Positions 1-5,389 of a stretch of DNA of 5,962 bases are shown here, one piece after another. Origin of the DNA: Vulcanimicrobiota bacterium (lineage in GTDB: Bacteria > Vulcanimicrobiota > Vulcanimicrobiia > Vulcanimicrobiales > Vulcanimicrobiaceae); NCBI GenBank assembly GCA_019245995.1, contig JAFAQW010000147.1:1-5962 (forward strand). Direction: 5' to 3'. Under the pieces are notes generated by a model. It ran no database searches, had not been told where the DNA came from, and saw nothing but the letters and a program-made list of their open reading frames with translations. The translations under genes were made by a program, and so were the position numbers. Each line of letters begins with the position of its first letter. The first letter of the stretch is position 1.

Positions 1-68
1 AACGAGCGATACCCGGCCGGAGCCGTCGCACCCGAGTGGAGGAGCCGAGTCTGCCAGGATGTGCTCAT
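1..68 (-). CDS. N-terminus of a probable cystathionine beta-lyase/gamma-synthase family enzyme (partial)
   Basis: Reading the minus strand from the ATG at 68-66 gives 22 codons open to the left edge. The product begins MSTSWQTRLLHSG and continues with Ala/Thr/Pro-rich residues to a Tyr-Arg-Ser. The Thr-Arg-Leu-Leu-His-Ser-Gly stretch near the N-terminus is typical of PLP-dependent trans-sulfuration enzymes (MetC/MetB/Cys-Met-Met family), where T-x-L-(L/V)-H-x-G precedes the first conserved segment. These are cytosolic enzymes acting on cystathionine or related sulfur amino acids. The catalytic lysine and PLP-binding parts lie outside the window, so the substrate cannot be told. The gene is divergent from the SixA-like gene. 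No strong Shine-Dalgarno sequence precedes the ATG. The family call rests on a short motif only. Confidence 0.55.
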   Translation of the reverse strand, partial: MSTSWQTRLLHSGATAPAGYRS

Positions 69-121
69 GACGCCGTTTTCGCCGATGCGGGGTTCTCCGG
101 CCTCGCGCCGTAGTGGCGCCT

Positions 122-619
122 ATGCACTGTTATTTCTTGCGCCACGGTATTGCCGTCGATGCCACCCGCTGGCATGGGACCGACGACGACCGTCCCCTGA
201 CCGAGGACGGTTGCAAGCGCATGGAGCGCGAAGCGGGCGCCATCGCACAGTTGCTGCCCGGCGTGGAGGTGATCGTCACCAGTCCGTTGCTACGCGCGCG
301 TCAAACGGCGCAGTTCGTCGCCAGACGCCTGGGGCTGAGCGACGTCGTCGAAGACGCTCGAGTCGCGCACGGGTTCAACGCTCGTAGCTGCAAGGAAATA
401 CTAACGCAGCACTCCGGCACGGAGTCGGTGTTGTTCGTTGGACACGAGCCGACGATGAGTGCGGCGATCGGCACGCTGATCGGCCGCGGGAACGTGGAAA
501 TGAAGAAAGCGGCGCTCGCGGCCGTCGACTTACCGGAAGCAACCTCGGGCGCCGGCACGCTGATTTTTCTGATTCCACCGAAGGTGCTGGTGCAGTGGGG
601 AAAGAGCCTTCAACGCTAG
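122..619 (+). CDS. sixA: SixA-like phosphohistidine phosphatase (histidine phosphatase superfamily)
   Basis: A cytosolic 165-residue protein of the branch-1 histidine phosphatase superfamily. The phospho-accepting R-H-G motif is at residues 7-9 (MHCYFLRHGIA). A second conserved arginine lies in S-P-L-L-R-A-R-Q-T (54-62), and the second histidine is in V-G-H-E-P (106-110). Size and motif spacing match SixA, which in E. coli removes phosphate from histidine phosphotransfer (HPt) domains such as that of ArcB. Some relatives may act on small phosphorylated substrates instead. The ATG at 122 is preferred because RHG then falls at the usual distance from the N-terminus. An in-frame GTG at 113 would add three residues, and neither start has a clear ribosome binding site. 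Only 11 bases separate it from the hydrolase gene downstream, suggesting co-transcription. The substrate here is inferred from the family. Confidence 0.85.
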   Translation: MHCYFLRHGIAVDATRWHGTDDDRPLTEDGCKRMEREAGAIAQLLPGVEVIVTSPLLRARQTAQFVARRLGLSDVVEDARVAHGFNARSCKEILTQHSGTESVLFVGHEPTMSAAIGTLIGRGNVEMKKAALAAVDLPEATSGAGTLIFLIPPKVLVQWGKSLQR

Positions 620-626
620 GATGAGG
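618..626 (+). promoter_or_regulatory. Ribosome binding site of the alpha/beta hydrolase gene
   Basis: The purine-rich AGGATGAGG overlaps the stop codon of the phosphatase gene (TAG at 617-619) and ends four bases before the ATG at 631. It fixes the hydrolase start. It also suggests translational coupling of the two genes. Confidence 0.6.
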
Positions 627-630
627 TAAC

Positions 631-1557
631 ATGCCACGAATACAGGACGTTCTTGCCTGCGCGCTTTTGCTGACCGCCGTGCCGCAGCATGCGGCCGCGG
701 AGACGCCGGCGGCCGCACCGGCGCCGGTGGCGACGTTTGACGTCGGGTCCCTGCACGTTGCGCAATACGGAACCGGCGCGCGCACTGTCATCTTCGTACC
801 CGGTTTGGCTTGCGGCCCGTGGGAATGGAGCGGACAAATCGCGCGTTTCGCTTCACAATACACGATCTACGCGCTGACGCTGCCCGGCTTCGACGGACGG
901 CCCTCGGTCGGGGGGCCGCTCTTTGCGGGCACGACGGGCGATTTTTGGCGCCTTTTGGGCGAGAAGCACATCAACCGGCCGATCGTGATCGGCCACAGTT
1001 TGGGCGGCACGTTCGCCTTCATGCTCGCAACCCAGCACCCCGATCGCCTCGGCGGCGTCGTGTCGCTCGACGGGCTCCCCGTCTTCCCGGCCGCTCTTTT
1101 CATGCCCGCGGAGACCATCAAGGCGATGGCGCAGCGGGCCTCGGCGCAAATGGCGGCGATGAGCCCCGCCCAGTTCACCGACTACGAACGTTCCACGGTG
1201 CTGCCAGAGTTGGTAACGTCGCCTCAGGATGTCGCGGCGATCGCGGCGGAAGTCGGCAAGAGCGATCCCGCGGATACGGGGCGCTGGTTCGAGGAAGACG
1301 TTACGTTGGACTTGCGTCCCGCACTGCACAAAGCGTCGTTGCCGATTCTCGTCCTGGCGCCCTATGACGCGACGGCGGACGCGCAATATCACATTGCCTC
1401 GATGGATGCCAAGCGAGGTTTCTACGCGCAGATTCTCAAAGGCGCGCCAAATCTCGACATCGTTATGATACCGAGCTCACGGCATTTCGCGATGTACGAT
1501 CAACCAACCGCCGTCGGCGACGCTATTGCAAATTTCCTATCGAGCCACGCGCAGTGA
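631..1557 (+). CDS. Exported alpha/beta hydrolase
   Basis: A 308-residue alpha/beta hydrolase-fold protein with an N-terminal signal peptide. The signal has a short basic start, a hydrophobic core around residues 7-17, and a likely cleavage after the Ala run at 21-23, followed by an Ala/Pro-rich linker, so the enzyme probably acts in the periplasm or outside the cell. The fold begins with V-I-F-V-P-G-L (53-59), where the usual oxyanion His-Gly is Pro-Gly. The nucleophile elbow G-H-S-L-G-G is at 121-126 (Ser123). The likely acid is Asp246 in A-P-Y-D-A, and the catalytic histidine is His285 in S-S-R-H-F. A helical cap is expected between about 150 and 225. Length and order fit esterase, lipase or peptidase-like hydrolases. 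The substrate is not readable from the sequence. It follows the SixA-like gene by 11 bases, and its 3' end faces the aquaporin gene across 10 bases. Confidence 0.85.
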   Translation: MPRIQDVLACALLLTAVPQHAAAETPAAAPAPVATFDVGSLHVAQYGTGARTVIFVPGLACGPWEWSGQIARFASQYTIYALTLPGFDGRPSVGGPLFAGTTGDFWRLLGEKHINRPIVIGHSLGGTFAFMLATQHPDRLGGVVSLDGLPVFPAALFMPAETIKAMAQRASAQMAAMSPAQFTDYERSTVLPELVTSPQDVAAIAAEVGKSDPADTGRWFEEDVTLDLRPALHKASLPILVLAPYDATADAQYHIASMDAKRGFYAQILKGAPNLDIVMIPSSRHFAMYDQPTAVGDAIANFLSSHAQ

Positions 1558-1567
1558 CGTGACGGCC

Positions 1568-2302
1568 TTATTTTTCAGAAACGGACCTGCCGACAATCGG
1601 CGCTTCACTCACTTCCTCGCCGAACAGCAGCGGATACACGAGACCCCCGAGACCGCCACCGACGAGCGGCGCGATCCAGAAAAGCCACAGTTGGGAGAGC
1701 GCCGCGCCGCCCGCAAAGATCGCCGGTCCCGTGCTGCGCGCCGGATTGACCGAGGTGTTGTCAATCGGAATGCTGATCAGATGGATCAGGGTCAGCACGA
1801 GTCCGATGGCCAGTCCGGCGAAGCCCACGGGCGCGCGGCGCTCCGTCGAGCCCAGAATCACCATCAAGAAGACGAACGTCAAGACGATCTCCGCGACGAG
1901 CGCCGAGACCATGCCGTAGTGACCCGGTGAAAGCGCGTCGTATCCGTTGCTCGCGAACTGTCCCGCAACGAAGTCCGGCTTGCCGCTGGCGATCCAATAG
2001 AGCACGGCGGCGGCGACGATCGCGCCGACGACTTGCGCGATCCAGTACGGGATGACGTCTCGCCCCGGGAATCGCTTCGCCAAGAAGAGCCCGAACGTCA
2101 CGGCAGGGTTGATGTGACAGCCCGAGATCGGGCCGATCGTGTACGCCATCGTCAACAGCGTCAAGCCGAACGCGAGCGCCACGCCGGCGAATCCTATTCC
2201 CAGCTGCGGGAAGGCTGCCGCCAGTACTGCGCTTCCGCAACCGCCGAAGACGAGCCAAAAGGTTCCGAGGAATTCGGCGGAGACGCGTCGCGAGAGGGCC
2301 AC
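1568..2302 (-). CDS. aqpZ: Aquaporin Z-type water channel
   Basis: A 244-residue six-helix inner-membrane channel of the MIP family, close in length to E. coli AqpZ (231). Both half-helix NPA motifs are present: H-I-N-P-A-V (NPA at 65-67) and S-V-N-P-A-R-S (NPA at 186-188). The aromatic/arginine selectivity filter reads Phe45, His174, Thr183 and Arg189, the water-selective AqpZ pattern rather than the glycerol-facilitator one. Long segments are very AqpZ-like, for example G-T-F-W-L-V-F-G-G-C-G-S-A near the N-terminus and L-I-H-L-I-S-I-P in helix 5. The start is taken as GTG at 2302 because a strong AAAGGAG lies 8 bases upstream and AqpZ-type proteins begin here. A longer reading frame to 2359 would add 19 residues with no homology. 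The C-terminal tail of about 17 residues is polar. It diverges from the UbiB-family gene. It mediates osmotically driven water flux. Confidence 0.95.
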   Translation of the reverse strand: MALSRRVSAEFLGTFWLVFGGCGSAVLAAAFPQLGIGFAGVALAFGLTLLTMAYTIGPISGCHINPAVTFGLFLAKRFPGRDVIPYWIAQVVGAIVAAAVLYWIASGKPDFVAGQFASNGYDALSPGHYGMVSALVAEIVLTFVFLMVILGSTERRAPVGFAGLAIGLVLTLIHLISIPIDNTSVNPARSTGPAIFAGGAALSQLWLFWIAPLVGGGLGGLVYPLLFGEEVSEAPIVGRSVSEK

Positions 2303-2310
2303 CGGCAAGA

Positions 2311-2317
2311 CTCCTTT
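2311..2317 (-). promoter_or_regulatory. Ribosome binding site that sets the aquaporin start
   Basis: On the minus strand AAAGGAG is followed by eight bases and then GTG (2302-2300). It is the strongest Shine-Dalgarno sequence noticed in the window. It decides for the GTG start over the upstream TTG at 2359. Confidence 0.75.
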
Positions 2318-2345
2318 CCTGCAGGCCGACGAACCGATTACCGCA

Positions 2346-2375
2346 ATGGTAGCAGACAAGAATCGCTCGGTGCAA
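2346..2375 (-). promoter_or_regulatory. Possible sigma70-type promoter for the aquaporin gene
   Basis: On the minus strand TTGCAC (2375-2370) and TACCAT (2351-2346) are separated by 18 bases, resembling -35 and -10 boxes. They sit in the divergent spacer, with the -10 box about 29 bases upstream of the ribosome binding site. The match is partial, and this is a suggestion only. The same spacer should also hold the promoter of the UbiB-family gene on the other strand, for which I see no clear boxes. Confidence 0.3.
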
Positions 2376-2405
2376 CGTAGGGTAATGGGTAAGAAGTCCC
2401 AACCG

Positions 2406-3989
2406 ATGGAAGAGCCGCAGAGCCGAAGCGCGCGCTACCGCGAGATCCTGGCCACGCTCGCTCGACACGGGATCGGCGCGGTCGCCGGACGCGAAATAGG
2501 GGCCGAACACCTGCGCGAAGCCTGCGAAGAGTTGGGAACGGTCTTCATCAAGCTTGGCCAAGTCCTATCGACGCGCGGCGACTTGTTGCCCGCAGCGTAT
2601 CGGAACGAACTCGCAAAGCTCCAAGATGCGGTTCCACCCGTGCCGGTTACCGCGGTCGAGGAAGTAATTCGGCGCGAATTCCGCAAGCCGCCCGTGGAGC
2701 TCTTCGCTTCGCTCGACCCGCTTCCGGCCGGGAGTGGCTCGATCGCGCAGGCCCATAATGCGCGCCTTGCCGACGGCGCGGAAGTCGTCGTAAAAGTGCG
2801 CAAACCGGGAGTCAAAGAGACCGTCGAAACCGATCTCGAGATACTCGGCGACCTTGTCGCCTCTTGGACGCCGCGCCTTCCACTCTTGGAACAGTTCGAT
2901 GCGCCGGGCCTCTTGCGAGAGTTCGGCGACACGCTGCGCGCCGAGCTCGATTTCCGAAAGGAGGCGGCAAACCAAAAGGTCTTTCGAGAGCTCTTTGGGA
3001 GCGAACGAGGCTTCAAAGTGCCGGACGTCCTTGAATCGCTGTCGGGGGAGAGCGTCCTAACGTACGAGCGGATCAGGGGCGACAGTCCCGATGAGATATC
3101 CGCTCTGCCGAGCCGGCGGCGCATCGCAATCGCTCGCCGCGTCGCGCGTTTCGTGGTCGAACCTGCGCTCCATCACGGCGTCTTGTACGCAGATCCGCAC
3201 CCCGGCAACTTCATCGTTCTCCAAAGCGGTGCGTTGGGTGTCGTCGATTTCGGGATGGTCGAGCGACTCACGCCGGAAACCCGCCGGCGCGTGGCCGACT
3301 TGCTGATCGCCCTAAAGCGTTGCGATTCCGAGCGCCTCACGGATCGGCTCATCGAAATAGCCGCGCCTTCCCATCCGGTAAATCGCGCCGCGATCGCGGC
3401 GGAACTCGACCGTATGCTCAAACAGTACGTGGACGTCTCGTTCGACAGCGTGCCGGTCGGCAACGCGCTCAGAGAGTTGCTCGACCTCTTCCAGCGAGAG
3501 CGCCTGCGTTTGCCGCCGCCGATCGCGCAGCTCTTCAAGGCGCTGCTGATGTGCGAGGGCTTACTGCAACGAATCGATCCCGACTCGGGATTGTCGGATT
3601 ACTTGGAGCCGCTCGAAGGAGGGCTCGTCTACGGCGGCCTGGCGGAGGGACCCCTAAAAGATCGCGTTCGCGACTCGGTGGCGGACGCGGCAGAGTTGAC
3701 GATGGGCTTGCCGCGCCGCATCGATCGCGTCCTCGGTGAAGTCGAGCGAGGAAACCTCCGCGTGTGGGCACGCCTCGAAGACGCCGAACCATTACTCAAG
3801 CGCTTCGAGCGCATGGTAGAGCGCTTGAACGCGACGATGCTCGCCGCGGCTTGCATCGTCGGAATCGCCATCGTCATGCAATTCTATCACCCGCAAGGCT
3901 GGCGTGGCTGGATCGGCGTCGTCTTTTGGGTGGCGGTCGCCGCCGCGCTGATCAGCGTCGTGCGTACGCTGTTCGCCTTGCGCCGCTAG
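2406..3989 (+). CDS. UbiB/ABC1 (ADCK)-family atypical kinase-like protein
   Basis: A 527-residue member of the ABC1/ADCK/UbiB family, membrane-anchored kinase-like ATPases that support ubiquinone synthesis or lipid handling. Landmarks in order: the family-specific K-L-G-Q motif (49-52, in F-I-K-L-G-Q-V-L-S-T-R); the nucleotide loop P-A-G-S-G-S-I-A-Q-A-H (107-117), where most members have an Ala-rich A-A-A-S; the invariant lysine Lys130 in V-V-V-K-V-R-K-P-G; the acidic residue in F-R-K-E-A-A-N (Glu186); the catalytic loop Y-A-D-P-H-P-G-N (261-268); and the metal-binding D-F-G (281-283). Two membrane spans (about 476-494 and 500-523) close the protein, as in bacterial UbiB. The start is uncertain: ATG 2406 or the in-frame ATG 2385, seven codons longer; neither has a strong ribosome binding site. 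No quinone-pathway genes are nearby, so the name ubiB is withheld. Its stop overlaps that of the convergent DUF3311 gene. Confidence 0.92.
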   Translation: MEEPQSRSARYREILATLARHGIGAVAGREIGAEHLREACEELGTVFIKLGQVLSTRGDLLPAAYRNELAKLQDAVPPVPVTAVEEVIRREFRKPPVELFASLDPLPAGSGSIAQAHNARLADGAEVVVKVRKPGVKETVETDLEILGDLVASWTPRLPLLEQFDAPGLLREFGDTLRAELDFRKEAANQKVFRELFGSERGFKVPDVLESLSGESVLTYERIRGDSPDEISALPSRRRIAIARRVARFVVEPALHHGVLYADPHPGNFIVLQSGALGVVDFGMVERLTPETRRRVADLLIALKRCDSERLTDRLIEIAAPSHPVNRAAIAAELDRMLKQYVDVSFDSVPVGNALRELLDLFQRERLRLPPPIAQLFKALLMCEGLLQRIDPDSGLSDYLEPLEGGLVYGGLAEGPLKDRVRDSVADAAELTMGLPRRIDRVLGEVERGNLRVWARLEDAEPLLKRFERMVERLNATMLAAACIVGIAIVMQFYHPQGWRGWIGVVFWVAVAAALISVVRTLFALRR

Positions 3990-4183
3990 GCATCGTCGTT
4001 CTCGCGCGTCGCGTACACGACGATGCCGAGAAGGCCTGCCGTAACGATGACCCACGCCAACTGATACCAGTAAAAGAACGGGAGTCCGAAGAGGCTCGGC
4101 TCGGCCCTATTGTAGATCCACGGCAAGAGCGTGGCAACGAACGGCACGAGCAACAGCAGGTATACCGCGCGCGACCGCCTCAT
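3986..4183 (-). CDS. DUF3311 small membrane protein
   Basis: A 65-residue protein with two hydrophobic spans (about 7-23 and 37-58). Between them lies the family signature P-W-I-Y-N-R-A-E-P-S-L-F-G-L-P-F-F-Y-W-Y (21-40). In DUF3311 proteins the short loop carries Y/F-N-R-x-x-P and the second helix starts with F-F/Y-W-Y-Q. From general knowledge, such genes usually sit directly upstream of a sodium:solute symporter gene, and the protein is thought to be a small accessory subunit. Here the DNA downstream on its own strand is the antisense of the UbiB-family gene, so no symporter follows. The start ATG lacks a visible Shine-Dalgarno sequence. The stop TAG shares a CTAG tetranucleotide with the stop of the convergent gene. 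It diverges from the Fpg-family gene across 40 bases. The biochemical role is unknown. Confidence 0.85.
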   Translation of the reverse strand: MRRSRAVYLLLLVPFVATLLPWIYNRAEPSLFGLPFFYWYQLAWVIVTAGLLGIVVYATRENDDA

Positions 4184-4184
4184 T

Positions 4185-4214
4185 GCGACGGCTTCGCGGG
4201 CGCCGTCGCGAAGC
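4185..4214. repeat. Two overlapping, mutually exclusive inverted repeats in the DUF3311/fpg divergent spacer
   Basis: Arm pair one is GCGACGGC (4185-4192) with GCCGTCGC (4202-4209), with a 9-base loop. Arm pair two is GCTTCGCG (4191-4198) with CGCGAAGC (4207-4214), with an 8-base loop. Each is a perfect 8-base-pair stem. They share bases, so only one can form at a time. They fill most of the 40-base gap between the two divergent start codons and could be an operator or leader structure, or simply a product of the high G+C content. Confidence 0.6.
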
Positions 4215-4223
4215 CCTTAGCAC

Positions 4224-5111
4224 ATGCCAGAGCTGCCCGACATCGCCGCCTACATCACCGCCCTGGAAGATCGCATCCTCGGCCGGACGCTGGAACGGAT
4301 CTCGATCGCAAAGCCCTTTGTGTTGCGTACCGCCGAGCCGCCGGTTCACGAAGCGACGGGCCGCGTCGTCCGTGGGCTGCGCAGGCTCGGAAAGCGGATC
4401 GCCATTCAAATGGACGACGATTACTGGATCGTGCTGCACCTCATGATCGCGGGACGCCTGCGGTGGAGCGCAGATCGCCCCGCCGGGGGCTCGCGCGGCG
4501 CCTTGGCTGCCTTCGAGTTTCCCAACGGCCGGCTCACGCTCACGGAGGCGGGCTCAAAACGGCGCGCGTCCGTGCACGTCGTACGGGGTTCCGCCGCGCT
4601 GTCGGCGCTGGACCCCGGCGGACTCGACGTCTTCGAGGCCGACCTGCAAGCCTTTCGCGCTATCCTCATCACACAGAGCCGCACATTGAAACGCGCGCTC
4701 ACCGATCCGCGCGCACTCAGCGGAATCGGCAACGCATACTCGGACGAAATTCTGCACGCGGCACGTCTCTCGCCCATAATGCTGACGCGCAAGCTCAAAG
4801 ACGAAGAGTGGGAACGCCTGTACGGCGCAACGCGCTCGACGCTCCGCATCTGGATGGATCGCTTGCAAGAAGAGGCGCGGGTCGAGTTTCCGGCACGCGT
4901 CACGGCCTTTCGCAGCGACATGGCCGTACACGGCCGCTATGGCCGGCCGTGTCCCACGTGCGGCGCGACGATACAGCGAATCAGCTACGCGGATAACGAG
5001 ACGAACTACTGTCCGGGCTGCCAAACCGGCGGTCGGATATTGGCTGATCGCGCGCTGTCGCGCCTGTTGAAAGCCGATTGGCCGCGAACCCTGGAAGAAC
5101 TCAAATCTTAG
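4224..5111 (+). CDS. Fpg/Nei-family DNA glycosylase, divergent subfamily
   Basis: A 295-residue protein of the formamidopyrimidine-DNA glycosylase family, which removes oxidised bases by glycosylase/AP-lyase chemistry. It starts M-P-E-L-P-D, giving after Met removal the catalytic N-terminal proline and glutamate. The conserved hairpin lysine is Lys57 (R-R-L-G-K-R). The helix-two-turn-helix motif is L-S-G-I-G-N-A-Y-S-D-E-I-L (165-177), with Asn170. A C-terminal zinc finger has C243-x2-C246-x16-C263-x2-C266. Differences from canonical Fpg: the base-contacting zinc-finger arginine (A-Q-R-A-T-F-Y-C in E. coli) is Asn258 here (D-N-E-T-N-Y-C); H-L-G-M-(S/T)-G reads H-L-M-I-A-G-R (72-78); the usual D-P-R-R-F-G is absent; and about 29 residues follow the last cysteine where Fpg normally ends. 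It is therefore a paralogue class whose lesion specificity may differ from MutM. ATG 4224 is the only start that yields the catalytic Pro-Glu. No Shine-Dalgarno sequence is seen. Confidence 0.92.
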   Translation: MPELPDIAAYITALEDRILGRTLERISIAKPFVLRTAEPPVHEATGRVVRGLRRLGKRIAIQMDDDYWIVLHLMIAGRLRWSADRPAGGSRGALAAFEFPNGRLTLTEAGSKRRASVHVVRGSAALSALDPGGLDVFEADLQAFRAILITQSRTLKRALTDPRALSGIGNAYSDEILHAARLSPIMLTRKLKDEEWERLYGATRSTLRIWMDRLQEEARVEFPARVTAFRSDMAVHGRYGRPCPTCGATIQRISYADNETNYCPGCQTGGRILADRALSRLLKADWPRTLEELKS

Positions 5112-5173
5112 AGCCGCCGCTCAGCCTTGCCTTTCCTTTCCAGGTGAGGGATTGATTGCCGTGGTAATCATGC

Positions 5174-5389
5174 ATGGATACACACATGCACGCACATCCG
5201 CTTGAGGCGCGTATCGCCCACGTCGAAGGCGCCTTCGATCAGGTTAACGAGCGGCTCGGCACGATCGACCGCCGCCTTGATGCTATGGATTCTCGCTTCA
5301 ATTGGGTCATTGGAACGATAGTTGGTGCATGGGTTACGATGATCGCCACACAAATCACGACGATCCTGACGATCCTGTTCCATCGTTGA
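5174..5389 (+). CDS. Small coiled-coil protein with a C-terminal membrane anchor
   Basis: A 71-residue protein not assigned to a named family. A His-rich start (His4, His6, His8) leads into a coiled coil with unbroken heptad spacing: Leu10, Ile14, Val17, Phe21, Val24, Leu28, Ile31, Leu35, Met38 and Phe42, alternately 4 and 3 apart. One hydrophobic span (about 43-69) follows, ending in Phe-His-Arg. It is probably an oligomeric inner-membrane protein with a cytosolic stalk. The overall plan resembles small phage XhlA-like and other coiled-coil/membrane-anchor proteins, but I cannot claim homology. ATG 5174 follows an in-frame stop at 5165-5167, and ATG 5186 is an alternative. No strong ribosome binding site lies at standard distance; AGGTGAGGG at 5142-5150 is too far away. 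The last 35 bases overlap the 3' end of the convergent acetyltransferase gene. Confidence 0.65.
   Translation: MDTHMHAHPLEARIAHVEGAFDQVNERLGTIDRRLDAMDSRFNWVIGTIVGAWVTMIATQITTILTILFHR

Noticed and set aside
375..863. 162-residue minus-strand frame across the sixA/hydrolase junction
   Set aside because: It has no recognisable domain, and both plus-strand genes have clear motifs.
853..1392. 179-residue minus-strand open frame inside the hydrolase gene
   Set aside because: It is Arg-rich with no motifs and is a shadow of the high-G+C hydrolase, which has a full catalytic triad.
1558..1567. Bidirectional terminator between the hydrolase and aquaporin genes
   Set aside because: The gap is ten bases, and no inverted repeat is visible around it.
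2303..2359. 19-residue extension of the aquaporin to a TTG at 2359
   Set aside because: A strong AAAGGAG at 2311-2317 points to GTG 2302, and AqpZ proteins begin at that place.
2139..2405. Long N-terminal extension of the UbiB-family reading frame (about 80 residues before ATG 2385)
   Set aside because: It runs antisense through the aquaporin N-terminus, is low-complexity, and has no family similarity. The conserved domain begins after 2406.
3764..4996. 410-residue plus-strand frame spanning the UbiB end, DUF3311 and the Fpg-family gene
   Set aside because: It is extremely Arg/Ala-rich low-complexity sequence crossing three well-supported genes in other frames, an artefact of G+C bias.
5112..5123. 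Possible terminator after the Fpg-family gene (GAGC/GCTC)
   Set aside because: The stem is only four base pairs and no T-run follows.
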